This document shows positions 50,603 to 60,421 of a DNA stretch of 64,000 nucleotides, piece by piece. Made by a program: the position numbers and the translations under genes. The first letter of the stretch is position 1. Each line of letters opens with the position of its first letter. The stretch lies in the NCBI RefSeq assembly GCF_024713945.1, contig NC_134681.1, forward strand, positions 3,945,501 to 4,009,500. The letters are read 5' to 3'. Source of the stretch: Dermatophagoides farinae. Lineage: Eukaryota; Arthropoda; Arachnida; Sarcoptiformes; Pyroglyphidae. The notes below the pieces were generated by a model that ran no database searches, had not been told where the DNA came from, and saw only the letters and a program-made list of their open reading frames with translations.

Positions 50603-50797
50603 ATGGATCACAAAATACATTTATATCTTGTATATACAAATGGACATTGTCCAAATAGAAACAAAAAACAACAACAACCCAAAAACTTATACTATTTGAC
50701 CAAAAAAAAAAAAAAAAAAAATCAACTGAACGGTCATTTATTTGTTTTTTTTCTCTTGTTTTTATGTTGTATGTGTGTGTGTGTGTGTGTGCGGTGA
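50603..50797 (+). CDS. Hypothetical 64-aa ORF with hydrophobic tail
   Basis: ATG preceded by CAA. First half is non-repetitive (MDHKIHLYLVYTNGHCPNRN), then Lys/Gln runs, then a hydrophobic C-terminal stretch (LFVFFLLFLCC) and a Val-Cys repeat. The layout resembles a tail-anchored small protein, but the tail is T-rich repeat DNA. No family recognised. Confidence 0.13.
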   Translation: MDHKIHLYLVYTNGHCPNRNKKQQQPKNLYYLTKKKKKKNQLNGHLFVFFLLFLCCMCVCVCVR

Positions 50798-50838
50798 GTG
50801 TCGATTATTATTTGTTTAATATCGTTGGTACCGAACAA

Positions 50839-50870
<32 letters not shown>
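50839..50870. repeat. (ATG)n microsatellite
   Basis: More than ten perfect copies; one of the longest of the very many GAT/ATC arrays in the window. Confidence 0.95.
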
Positions 50871-52402
50871 CCAAGCCGCTATTTCATCATCAAAGCCCAC
50901 TATCAAAGCTTGAATAATAACAAGGCTTTTATTCTATGAAACAAAAAACAAAACAAAACAAAACAAAAAAAATCAACAAAACTGATATAATATAAAATGT
51001 GTCGCCCAGTATATTTTTTTTTTGTTTGTTTGTTTCTGTTGGTTTATTTTCAAACTTGGCACCATCGTTTCGATATATTGTTTAATGTGTGTGTGTGTGT
51101 GTATTTGTCGTTGTATTTGGCACCTTTCACTCACTCGCTCTCTCTCTCTCTCTTTATTTCTGGCCCTTGCATGGATTCTATTTGTCTTCATCATCATCAT
51201 CATCATCATCATTCTGAACTATGCTTCATCATCAAATTAAAGTTGAACAAATAGTACAACAAACAAGGCATTGAAATGTGAAAAAAAAGAACCGACAGAG
51301 AGAGAGAGAAAGAAAGTGAAAAAAAAAACAAAACAAAACAAAAAAGCAACACACAAAAAAAAGTTCAACCATACCAGATCATTCATTACCATGAAATAGA
51401 ATAGAATAGAATAACTATTATTCACTATTCTGGGTTTTTGTTTGTGTCCTTTTTCGCTATTGTTTTTGGTCACAGTTTTTATTTATCTTTTAGTTTCGTA
51501 CGAGAGAGAGAAAAAAAAAATTTGTTGTTGTAGTTGCTACTGCTGTTGCTTTTTTTTTGTTCGGATGCTATTTAGTCGTTTAAATAACCGGACGACTATG
51601 ACGATCGAATGGATTCAAAGAGGAGATAAAAACAAAAACAAAAAACAAAACTTGAAAATTTTTTTTCCTTGTTTGTTTGGAACCGTTTATCCGGGATTCG
51701 ATCCATCCGTTATTTGTTTGGTTTGGTTTACACACACACACACACTCGTTTGTCACTTTGTCAATTGTCTTGTTATAATCGATTATATGTTTTTTTTTTT
51801 GTCACTGTGTGTCCGGATAATATATTCCTATATAGTCGAGGATTTTCTTTCTTGGACAATTTCGTTTTTGTTTCCACTCTTGTTGCCATAAATTCTTTTG
51901 ACATAAACACACAAACGATCAAAATAAAAAGAGGAAAAACAACAGCATCATTGACAGTGGAAAATTTTTGAAATTTTTTTTTTGTTTTGTTTTTAAATTG
52001 TCTCAAATTGTCATTTGTTTAACAATGATTATTATCAACAACAACAACAACAACAACGAAAAGATGGATTAGAAGAATTTTCGTTTTTATTACCAACCGA
52101 CACCATTAACAAGGACTAAATTCAAAACCAAAAAACCATTGACCGAATTTTTTTTGTTTTGTTTTCTATTGTAGACAGAATTGAGAACTTGAAATGGAAA
52201 ACTTTGTCATGTTGTGTTGTGTTCATGTTGAATTCATTTTTGTGTCCAATGAATATTTGCCACTGATTCACTCATTATCATCATGATCATCATCATCATG
52301 AATTGTAAAACCAAACAAAACAAAAAAATTTAATGTCAATTGCGTGACAAACACAAACTAGACACTAGAAAAAACGACGACGACGACGACAACCAAAGAT
52401 GA

Positions 52403-52406
<4 letters not shown>

Positions 52407-52434
<28 letters not shown>
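52407..52434. repeat. (AC)14 microsatellite
   Basis: Perfect AC run preceded by a CGA run (52377-52390). A TG array follows 60 bases later (52494-52514), so the two could pair as an imperfect inverted repeat. Confidence 0.95.
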
Positions 52435-52768
52435 TTCACTCACTTTGAGATTAAGGGAAAAAAAAGAAACTGTGAATCTGGACTTATTGAAACTGTGTGT
52501 GTGTGTGTGTGTGTTATTGTTGTTGTTGTTGTTGTTCCAAAACAAAACGAAAACAAAAATCGAAAAAAAAATAATAACAATTGCGCTGAGCACTGAACAT
52601 TCAGTGAATGAACAATTTTTTTGTCGTTGTTTTTGCTGTTTTTCTGATGGAACACACGAACTCGAAAACTTTTTTTTTTGTTTTGTTTCTTGGCCTGAGC
52701 TTTTCGTTTTGTTTTGTTTTGTTTCTATTTGTTTGTTTCTTTGATTGTCGCTGTCGGTATATCAACAG

Positions 52769-53065
52769 AATCAAGAGAGTGTGTGTGTATGCGTTCCAAA
52801 TTCTGTGATTCATTCACGAATATTAACGGTTATTGTTTTGCGTTTTTTTTTTGTTATTCTATTTCTCACTCGATTTCATCAAGAAATCAGTGAGATGAAG
52901 AGAGAAAAAAAGTTGAAAAATTGTTATTATTATTATTATTATTATCATACAAATGTTGGACAGTTTCAAATTGGAAATCTGGAAAAAAAAACATTTGACA
53001 TTTTCATCAACAATCAAGAATTTGAAGTTTTTTTTTTTTTATTGTCTTGGTGTGTGTTACAATAG
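52769..53065 (+). other. Terminal-exon candidate with membrane segment
   Basis: A T-rich tract ends ATCAACAG at 52768; the frame from the next base is open for 98 codons to TAG. It starts NQESVCVCVPNSVIHSRILT, continues with a hydrophobic segment (VIVLRFFFVILFLTRF), a charged part (HQEISEMKREKKLKNC), a Tyr run from a TAT repeat and the non-repetitive VGQFQIGNLEKKTFDIFINN. There is no ATG at its beginning, so it needs an upstream exon. The stop TAG is itself the acceptor AG of the next candidate. No family recognised. Confidence 0.18.
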
Positions 53066-53361
53066 TCACCTACTACCACACTACTACTACTACTTGTACA
53101 ACTATTTCAATCTTATACGGCGATTCTGTTGAAAATGTTTTTGTTGTTGTTGTTGTTGTCATATGTTGTAAACAAAGTTTCGATCAACGACAATCACAAT
53201 CGCAAACAATAATCAATTTCATTTTCATTCCATTTCTAAGCAAGACTAGCAAAAAAAAAAATTACATTCTTCAAGTGTATCAAACTTTCAACTCGAACTT
53301 TTTTTTCTCCTATTCCTTGATTTCTCTCTTCGGGCGACTTTTTTTTTTCTTTTCACCATAA
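53066..53361 (+). other. Exon candidate, Thr-rich plus hydrophobic segment
   Basis: A T14 tract and TTACAATAG precede a frame open for 97 codons to TAA. Order: Thr-rich TYYHTTTTTCTTISILYGDS, hydrophobic VFVVVVVVICC (a GTT repeat), then polar KQSFDQRQSQSQTIINFIFI. A GTAAAC donor-like site at 53168 could end the exon after the hydrophobic segment. The layout resembles an outside-membrane-inside junction, but the Thr and Val runs are trinucleotide repeats. Confidence 0.15.
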
Positions 53362-53809
53362 AAACCAATCGAACGAACGAACGAACAAACGAACGAAAAA
53401 TTGAAATGTGGAATGAAAAAGAATAACATTGACATAACTAGAACGAAAAAAAAACTACGATAAACGAATGTCAAATCGATTCTAGTGAATAGAATATTGT
53501 GAGAAGTAGTCAAAAGAATAAAAAAAATAAAATATATACCAAACTTTAAACATGAAAACGATAAACATTCAAGAATTTCGTTCTCTTCTTTTCAACACAC
53601 ACAAAAAAAATCATATATCGGTCAGAAATGTTTCTTTGTATTCAATGGAACAAAAATAATAAACGAATGTGAAATGAATGAATGGAAACTTTTTCAACTT
53701 TTTTCTTGACATCTTTCTTGAATTCTGTAACTTTGCATTTTTTTTTTGCTTTTTGCTTTTATTCATTCGATGATGATAATGTTTAATCGATTTTTTCTTT
53801 CCGAATAAA

Positions 53810-53851
53810 ATGATTTCCAATTCAATTGTTGTTGCCGTTGTTGTTCATACG
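53810..53851 (+). other. First-exon candidate of a three-piece model
   Basis: ATG with AAA before it, 14 codons (MISNSIVVAVVVHT, a short hydrophobic leader encoded partly by GTT repeats), then ACG|GTATGT. It ends in phase 0, which matches the next candidate exon at 55222. If unspliced, the frame continues 28 more codons to a TAA at 53936-53938. Confidence 0.15.
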
Positions 53852-55221
53852 GTATGTCAAAAGGTTTTTTCTTCATCATCAGAATGTCAATTTTTAATCA
53901 TTTTTTTCTTGCGACAATTTTGCGTCTTAATACCGTAAAAAAAATCCTAAAAATAAATTCCATTCTTTTCCGTAATAATAATGATGATGATGATTATTAT
54001 TATTCGTTAAAATTATTAACCGTCAATTGTCGTTCGTTCATTTTAATAATAATAATAATAATAACCGAATGCATCCGAAACACACAAAATAAATTGGGTT
54101 TTTAGATTTTAGAAATCTGTCTTTTTCAATCCTTTTTGTTTCAATCTTATTATTATTAAATCAGAACAAAAAGAGAAAGATTTGTCAAAATGTCAGGTTG
54201 AAGAATTATTCTGTTTTTTTGTCTGTTAATTTTCGATCATTGAAGATCAAAAAAAAATGATGATGATTTTTTTTCATGGAATGAAAGAAAGAAAAAACAA
54301 TTCCTTAATGTGATTCTGTAAGTTTGTTTTTTTCTTTAACGTAAATTCCATTATGTTAATATATACGCAATACGCAGATTCTTTTCCCACAACACACACA
54401 CACACACACACACGCAAATCATGAATTTGAATTTTTTTTTATATTCTTCATTTTTGGATCATTATTCTTGGATTCTAAACCACTAGTGTGCGTGTGTTAC
54501 GCTATTATTTATTCAGTATTTATTTTTTGTCAAATATTGACACTTTTATCTCTTCTTCTTCCTTTTTTTTCTATGTTTCTTCATGTTTTGCTTTTATTTT
54601 ATTTTTAAAAAAAAAAGAAAAAAAACATTCACTCCCTATACGCCCGTTTTGAATTTTATTATAAAACATGAAAAAAACGCCCCATATTACGTGAACATAT
54701 ATTTGATTTGGCGTTGATTCATTATTCTTTATTCTGTATTCTGTATTCTGTATTCTTTTTCAATTTTCTAGTCAAAAATGAAAAAGAAAAATAATTTATA
54801 ATTCATTTCATATATATATATATCGTGTATACAAACAGAATAGTTTGAAATTATCATCATCATCATCATCACCGTCATCATCTCATTATTATTATTATTA
54901 TTAGTATATAAATAAATTCACAGTGTGTGTGTGTGTGTGTGTTCACTCATCAAACATTGGAACTTTTTTTTCTTTTCTTCTTGAACAACATTATTATTGA
55001 ATATGAAATTGGAGCACACACACACACACACACACACTAGTTCAAGAATTATGAATAAATTTTCTTTTGAATAATAGAATTTTATAACCAAAAGAAAAAA
55101 AATTATGGACATTATTCCATTGAAATTGAATAGTTGATTGTCTAAATATTTAATTCTTTCAAAAAAAAAAAAAAATTTTTTTTTTGTGGTAATTTATTAT
55201 TTTTCTTTGCCCAAATTCTAG

Positions 55222-55482
55222 GAACATATCTTCATTTATGGGTGTGTCAATATTTGGTTTATTTGGTTTGGTTTTGGGTTTATTTTTGTTCCAAAATATG
55301 ATCTATTTGTTATTGTTTTGAATGAATTCAAATTGGGTCATAAAAAAAAAAAAATTTTTTTTCTGGAAAAATTTAAAATTCTAATTAGTTTATTCTCTGT
55401 GTGGTTCTGGTTCTGGTTTTCTCATTCTATTCGTTTAATGAATTCAAAATATTGTCGCTATTATGGCATTGTTGTTGTTCAG
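55222..55482 (+). other. Internal-exon candidate, 87 codons, phase 0 at both ends
   Basis: Seen: TTTTTCTTTGCCCAAATTCTAG, then 261 nt with no stop in the first frame, then GTTCAG|GTAAAT, a full-consensus donor. Hydrophobic start (VNIWFIWFGFGFIFVPKY), a basic middle (NEFKLGHKKKK), a second hydrophobic part and a polar end (HSIRLMNSKYCRYYGIVVVQ). Two membrane spans are plausible. Some Trp-Phe pairs come from TTTGG repeats. The 345-nt gap to the next acceptor has the look of an intron. This is the longest piece in the window bounded by good sites at both ends and open throughout. Confidence 0.25.
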
Positions 55483-55827
55483 GTAAATCAATTCAAATTC
55501 GTGATTCGATGATTCACGACAGACATACGATTGATTTTTGACATTTTTTTTTCCATATAATGAATTTGAAATGAAGTAAAAAAAATCAAATAAAACGAGA
55601 TCACAGTGTGGACATCATCATCATCATCATTATGACGACGTATCGATGATGGCAATCGATTTTTGTTTTTCATTTTGAAATCCAAAAAAAAAAAAAAAAC
55701 AAAAACAAGATGAACGAAGTTTATCTATTATCACACATTCATTTCATCCGGTTTTGTTTTGTTTTATTTTTTCCAATTGTCTAATGCAGTGGCTTATCTT
55801 TTCTTTCTCTCTCTCTCACTATAGCAG

Positions 55828-55986
55828 GTTTTTTTCTGGTTCCTATCCTTCATAGCATTCTGTTTTGGTTTGTTTCTATCGATTTTTTTTCTTTCTATTT
55901 ACTCTTTTTTTTCCTCACTGATAATGATGATGAGAATGACGTGTACACACACACACACACGCACACAGACAATACGATACATTTAG
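55828..55986 (+). other. Third piece of the model, tandem acceptor
   Basis: Preceded by a (TC)n tract ending CACTATAGCAG, giving two possible acceptors three bases apart (TAG or CAG, adding or dropping one codon). Joined in phase 0 to 55482 it reads VFFWFLSFIAFCFGLFLSIF and on through a hydrophobic segment to Met/Arg and Thr-His repeats, stopping at TAG 55984-55986. The downstream half is a translated GAT and CA repeat. A second frame is also open here, so the phase match is suggestive rather than decisive. Confidence 0.2.
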
Positions 55987-56273
55987 AATCGAAAAAAAAA
56001 TTGATTGACCAGAAAAACATGTCTAAAAAAAACAGACAGACAGCCATTATTTGGAGGTCAAATTCGTGATTTTCAATTTTTGGTTTATTCGCGTGTGTAT
56101 GTGTGTGTGTGTGTGTGGTATTGAGTGAATGATTGAATATATATGGTTTTTTTGTGGTTGAAATAAGAGAAAAAAATATTGAGATTTCGCGAATATAAAA
56201 AATTTTCATGGTTTTTTTGTTGTTGTTGTTTTCTGGTTTGGTGATTTACAATTGAATTGAATCCATTTTTCAG

Positions 56274-56358
56274 CCAACATTTTTTTGTTGTTATTGTTGT
56301 TGTTGGATGAGAAAGTTTCTGAAAAGAAGGAAATGTCTTCCTGTTTTCTATGGATCTG
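56274..56358 (+). other. Internal-exon candidate
   Basis: ATCCATTTTTCAG acceptor, 85 nt, CTG|GTAATG donor. One frame reads NIFLLLLLLLDEKVSEKKEM then SSCFLWI; another contains an ATG at 56307 and begins MRKFLKRRKCLPVFYGSG, continuing unspliced for 63 codons. Both frames are plausible as protein, so the reading is unresolved. The Leu run is a TTG repeat. Confidence 0.15.
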
Positions 56359-56442
56359 GTAATGTTAACCTACGCATACCGAATGAATATATACACACAC
56401 ACACCCGAATTATTGATGAATTGTTTGTGTTTTGTATTTTAC

Positions 56443-56473
<31 letters not shown>

Positions 56474-57170
56474 CGCCCCAAATTCACGAATAATCTAAAT
56501 GATCATGATGATGGTGATGATGATAATGAGCCAATAATGATAATAGGTAATCAACAATTTAACAATGGGAAGTTTATTTGTTGCTTTGTTTTGTTTTGTT
56601 TTTTTTTCTCGACGACATAACCATTCGATCGTGTAATGGTGATGAAATCACATTGGTGTTTTGTTTTTTCTCATTTCTTCAAGATTTCATTCATTAATTA
56701 TGATCATTTTTCATTCATTTGGAATACAATTTTTTTCGGTATCCTTGAAAAACAATGTAATTCAGATTGTACATTCCAAAATCGTGTTGAAATGAATGAA
56801 ATCATGAACTTTTGACAATTAATCGACAATCAATTAATTAATTGGTTTCTGATTCGATTCGATGCCAATTGTGGCAAAAAAAACACAATTGTAATTATCA
56901 TGTAATTCATTCATTCACTGATTTCAATGTCATTTATATATTTCATCTATAAAAGATGTTTGTGTGTGTGTGTGTGTGCAATACTAATAAACAAGGAAGA
57001 CTTTTAGGCAAAAAAAAGAAAAGAAATAAAAAACACCCTCGCCTTTATTTTTTTTTTATCACAGAGAAAAGGAAAAAAAACCATTTATATTTATTGATGT
57101 AATGGTCAAAATGGAATCAAAGTGTCCAGTTAACATCATCATTATCATCATCATCATCATAATAATAATC

Positions 57171-57194
57171 ATCTGAATCTGAATCTGAATCTGA
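57171..57194. repeat. (ATCTGA)4 hexanucleotide repeat
   Basis: Four perfect tandem copies, the clearest hexanucleotide array in the window. Confidence 0.93.
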
Positions 57195-57641
57195 AAAATA
57201 TTAACCACAATTTATGTGAATCATTCATCCATTTATTATCATTATTATTATCATCATCATCATTATCATTGCTGTTAAGAATATATATTTAAAATGAAAT
57301 AAATTTCAATTCGATACGAATTCCATTTCAATTCATTCAATTCAATTCATTTATTGGGATATTATCATTATTTTATCATTTTGAACAAAAACACCCACTA
57401 AAAGAACCTGTTGTTGTTGTTGTTGCTGCTGCTGCTATCATTATCATTATCATTATGAATGTTTCTTCTTATTCTTCTTCTTTCTCCAGATATTTCAAAT
57501 TCATTTCATCATTAGATTAGGTTGAATAAGAAATTCCTTTTTTTTCTTTTGTTCACAAAAAAAATGATGACGATGATGATGATGATTATTCGATGGAGTG
57601 AGGAAAAAAAAAATTCCAATACACACACAATGAAATGATAA

Positions 57642-57791
57642 TCAATGCTGCTGCTGCTGTTGCTGTTGGGTATCTATTGTTGAACGAGTTCGTCTACCGG
57701 ATAATGATGATTTACTGTGTTTTGTGGTGGTGACGGTAACAGTGGCGGTGGTAATCATTTTTCCATTTACACAAACAAAATCAACCGAAAA
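57642..57791 (-). CDS. Candidate last coding exon, Ser/Thr-rich with poly-Gln end
   Basis: Minus strand. After a T10 tract and TTTAATGTAG the frame is open from the first base for 49 codons to TGA: FSVDFVCVNGK, then MITTATVTVTTTKHSKSSLS, GRRTRSTIDT and seven Gln plus His. Codons are largely purine-any-pyrimidine (ACC, GCC, GTC, AGT), the usual coding signature, and the middle is not a simple repeat. It joins in phase 0 to 57873-58069 across an 81-nt intron. A poly-A signal (AATAAA on this strand) lies about 290 bases downstream at 57355-57350. Caution: the plus strand is also open here, and GGT and CTG repeats explain part of the composition. No family recognised. Confidence 0.3.
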   Translation of the reverse strand, partial: FSVDFVCVNGKMITTATVTVTTTKHSKSSLSGRRTRSTIDTQQQQQQQH

Positions 57792-57872
57792 CTACATTAA
57801 ATTTAAAAAAAAAATGAAATCTTTTCATATTCAGATGAAATTGAACTTTTTTTTACTCCATTCATTTTCTAC

Positions 57873-58069
57873 CAAAGAGAAAAAAAAACAATTTGTAACA
57901 ACACCGGTTCGATGACCATCGCACAGCAAGTGAATTGTGAAATTAAAAAAAAAAATTATGTGCGAAAAAAAATACGAAAATAAATCTTCAAACCCGGTAT
58001 TTTTTACCATTTTTGAAAATGAAAATTTTTTCACATTCATTTCATCCCATTCCCTCACTCGTTCACTTC
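57873..58069 (-). CDS. Candidate penultimate exon of the same minus-strand gene
   Basis: Acceptor TATTACTAG at 58070 (weak pyrimidine tract), two bases, then 65 open codons starting SERVREWDEMNVKKFSFSKM and continuing VKNTGFEDLF, a Phe/Ile-rich hydrophobic part, then CDGHRTGVVTNCFFFSL, ending in phase 0 at TTG|GTAGAA. The donor is below consensus. The resulting 81-nt intron is of a size common in compact arthropod genes. Charged, non-repetitive N-terminal part. Function unknown; the hydrophobic part could span a membrane. Confidence 0.27.
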
Positions 58070-58168
58070 CTAGTAATACCCGTGGTTGACAATTGATAAT
58101 TTTGTCATTATAATGATTATATTGATAGAAAGATGAAAAAATATCGATTCTTATATCACGATAATGTT

Positions 58169-58198
58169 CAACAACAACAACAACAACAACAACAACAA
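58169..58198. repeat. (CAA)10 microsatellite
   Basis: Perfect CAA/TTG array, among the longest of this very common class here. Confidence 0.94.
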
Positions 58199-58328
58199 GC
58201 TTAGCTGTTCTCTTTCTCTCTCTCTCTGTCTATTTCTTGCAACCGAAGAAGGTTGAAAATACAAAGAGAACATCATGACTAATAACAACAACAACGGCAG
58301 AAAAAAAATAAGAAAAAAACCTGAATAA

Positions 58329-58655
58329 ATGAACAGAAAAAATTGTATTTCACCCAAAAAAAAAAGAAAAAAAATTCATACGACACACACACACACACAC
58401 ACACACAAAATTGCAATATTGCTTTTGTTTTCTGTGTTTTTTATTGATTCAAAAAATTTTTTTGTTTCATTTCATAGAATCTCAGGAATAATCAACAGAT
58501 CAACAACCCAACCAAACAACAAAAACAAAGACGACGCCGACGACGATTTTGAAAAATTACTGTACAACGGAAATACATTCATCATCATCATCATCATCAT
58601 CATCACCGATAAAAAAAAGGCAAGTTTTAAACTCTTTGACTGCTTTCGTTTTTGA
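58329..58655 (+). CDS. Hypothetical 108-aa ORF, or an exon within it
   Basis: ATG at 58329 (MNRKNCISPKKKRKKIHTTH), Thr-His repeat, a hydrophobic segment IAILLLFSVFFI, then after a good acceptor-like TTTCATTTCATAG at 58477 a polar part: ISGIINRSTTQPNNKNKDDA, DDDFEKLLYNGNTF, Ile run, TDKKKASFKLFDCFRF and stop. The polar part uses GAC, GCC, AAC and ACC codons, as in coding DNA. A GC-AG intron candidate (AAAG|GCAAGT at 58620 to CAG at 58682) overlaps the end. Either a single ORF or a spliced exon; the minus strand is open too. Confidence 0.22.
   Translation: MNRKNCISPKKKRKKIHTTHTHTHTHKIAILLLFSVFFIDSKNFFVSFHRISGIINRSTTQPNNKNKDDADDDFEKLLYNGNTFIIIIIIIITDKKKASFKLFDCFRF
58383..58407. repeat. (AC)12 microsatellite
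   Basis: Perfect AC run inside the 58329-58655 ORF, where it encodes Thr-His. Confidence 0.94.
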
Positions 58656-58682
58656 ATATTTTGAATTTTCAATTCATTTCAG

Positions 58683-58782
58683 TACCCCTAAAAAATTTAC
58701 GATCTTCGATCTCCATTCTGTAGTTTATGTTTACAAAAAATTTTTTTTTTTTTTTTTGATATGTGATGCCGAAACAATTTAA
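58683..58782 (+). other. Terminal-exon candidate behind a GC-AG intron
   Basis: TTTTCAATTCATTTCAG, one base, then TPKKFTIFDLHSVVYVYKKF, a Phe run, LICDAETI and TAA. If joined to 58619 through the 63-nt GC-AG intron, the upstream frame is the Thr-rich one (TTKTKTTPTTILKNYCTTEI and a Ser run). The intron length is a multiple of three and itself open, so retention would keep the frame. No family recognised. Confidence 0.17.
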
Positions 58783-59013
58783 TCACATTTACCGTCACTT
58801 TATTATTATTGTTAAAAGAATCCATTTCCGAACGTACGAAAAAAAAATGGGAACATAATCCATGAATTATGTGATATGACCACCATAAACTAATCAAACG
58901 CACACACACACACACATGATAATCATCTGATGTTTAATTTTTTTTTATTGCCAAATTTCAATTTGATCATCATCATCATCATAAAGGTCGAAAAAATTTT
59001 TCTTTTTCCATAG

Positions 59014-59243
59014 TTCAATAATTGCCAAACAAAATGAAATCTCTCTCTCAAAAGTCAAGTAGTTGGTTTTTTTTGGGCTCTGACATTTTACTTGAGAAAT
59101 ACGAAAAAAAAATTCACATATGTTTTTTTTTCTTTCTTTTTGAATGTTTAATTTTCGGATTTAATTTCAGAGAAAAAAACATCAACAACAACAACAACAA
59201 CAACAACTTGGTGAAGAAAAAAAATTTCCAAGTTTTTTTTTAA
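59014..59243 (+). CDS. Hypothetical 69-aa ORF just after a splice acceptor
   Basis: TTTTTCTTTTTCCATAG acceptor at 59013, a 20-nt leader, then ATG at 59034 in CAAAATG, the preferred arthropod start context. Product: MKSLSQKSSSWFFLGSDILL, EKYEKKIHIC, a hydrophobic segment FFFFLFECLIFGFNF, then REKNI, an Asn run and LVKKKNFQVFF. The order (5-prime UTR intron, short leader, ATG) is how many animal genes begin. A second acceptor (TTTAATTTCAG) lies inside at 59169, so part may be an intron. Could be a small single-pass membrane protein. No family recognised. Confidence 0.28.
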
Positions 59244-59639
59244 AAAAATTCAAAATTCACAAACAACAAAATGCTTCAAATGAATTGTTCAAATGTGATT
59301 ATAATGTTTGTCATGATTGTTCATAATATTCAATTCTTTGAATGTTTTGTGTGTGTTTGTGTGTTTGTGTGTGCAGAAAAAAAGAATGAGAGAAAATCCG
59401 TGTTAAATTGAATCTTGATTCTTCTTTCTTATTGATGATGATGATGATGATAAACATCTTCAAAAGAATTCAATGGCAATGTCCAATAGACAGACAGACA
59501 AACAGTCAGTCAGTCAGTCATTTCAATCATCCATCTGTCTGCCAGTCAGTCAGCTTTAGCCTGCTTGTTTATTATGGACGGTTTTCAAAGAAGAAATTGT
59601 TCAAACATTGAATTGAATGTCTAATGTCTACACTAGACC

Positions 59640-59675
59640 TAGCCGCCATATATAATATATATATAATGGTGGCTA
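59640..59675. other. Hairpin, 10-bp arms with one G-T pair, AT loop
   Basis: TAGCCGCCAT at 59640-59649 faces ATGGTGGCTA at 59666-59675; the 16-base loop is alternating AT and could pair further. GC-rich arms around a TA core resemble a cruciform-extruding site. It lies outside all candidate exons. Confidence 0.7.
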
Positions 59676-60417
59676 AAAAACAAAAAAAAAGAAAAAAAAA
59701 GAAACGAGTAATTCAAATATATCAGTACATTACATCTCAATAATAATAATAAAACAGTATATATAGTATAGTATAGTATGACATTTTTGTTGTTTTCATG
59801 ATAACAATAAAAAAAATCAATTAAAAATCAATAATATAAATAATTCTGGTATTCTGAATTTATATCAGAATCATCGTTATCATCATCATAATTTGAGAGT
59901 TTGTTTGTTTGCTGGTGTTTGTTTGTCAGCTTGTCAATCAATCATTGGAAGTAAAAAAAAAAATTCGGTAACGAACGAATTATTTTGTGGCTTGCATAAA
60001 GTTTTGTAACTTTATCATCATCATCATCATTATCAAACTATGAAAAATTTTTTCTCATTGTCCATCATTGATCATCATTGAATGTCAATCAATTTCTATT
60101 GATTTTTTTTCCTGTTTTCTGTTGCCAGAAAAAAACACCTAAAAAAAAATTTCTTTCTTCGTCTTCGTTTTCGTTTTTTATTTTATATTATATTAAAGAC
60201 AAACGAAGAAATTTGACATCAGTTTGACATGAACATTAAGCAATAATAATAATAATAGCAACAGCAACAGTAGGAGATTGGAAAAAAAATCATCCTCATT
60301 GAAATCAGTAAACGAAATAAAACAAAAACAAAAAAAAAAACAAAATCCTTATAAAACATAATCGTAAATGAAATTACAACAATAACAAATCGGCTCAAAA
60401 TATCCAGAAGAAAAGTT

Positions 60418-60421
<4 letters not shown>

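Larger units (their letters stand above)
46848..52768. other. Mostly gene-free repeat mosaic
   Basis: GAT/ATC, CAA/TTG, CAG, CA/GT, GA/TC and AAAC arrays with poly-A/T. Frames at 48428-48841, 49278-49592, 51442-51891 and 51773-52006 are open over 78-149 codons but either lack ATG or are open on both strands at once. A 22-nt minus-strand microexon-like element (TTTAG, 22 nt, GGTTG|GTAATA) is at 52093-52114. Confidence 0.7.
53362..57641. other. Repeat mosaic containing candidate gene pieces
   Basis: AACG repeats near 53374-53396, GAT/ATC, CA/GT, TA and TTG arrays. Contains the three plus-strand pieces at 53810, 55222 and 55828 and an exon-like piece at 56274-56358, listed separately. A hexanucleotide array sits at 57171-57194. 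A TATAAAA at 56948-56954 has no supporting initiator. Confidence 0.65.

Noticed and set aside
51442..51891. 149-codon plus-strand frame
   Set aside because: No ATG at its start, contains Cys, Thr-His and Phe runs from repeats, and two other frames including one on the minus strand (51773-52006) are open over the same DNA.
56948..56954. TATAAAA box
   Set aside because: No initiator or coding start at suitable distance; a GT array follows. Expected by chance many times in AT-rich DNA.
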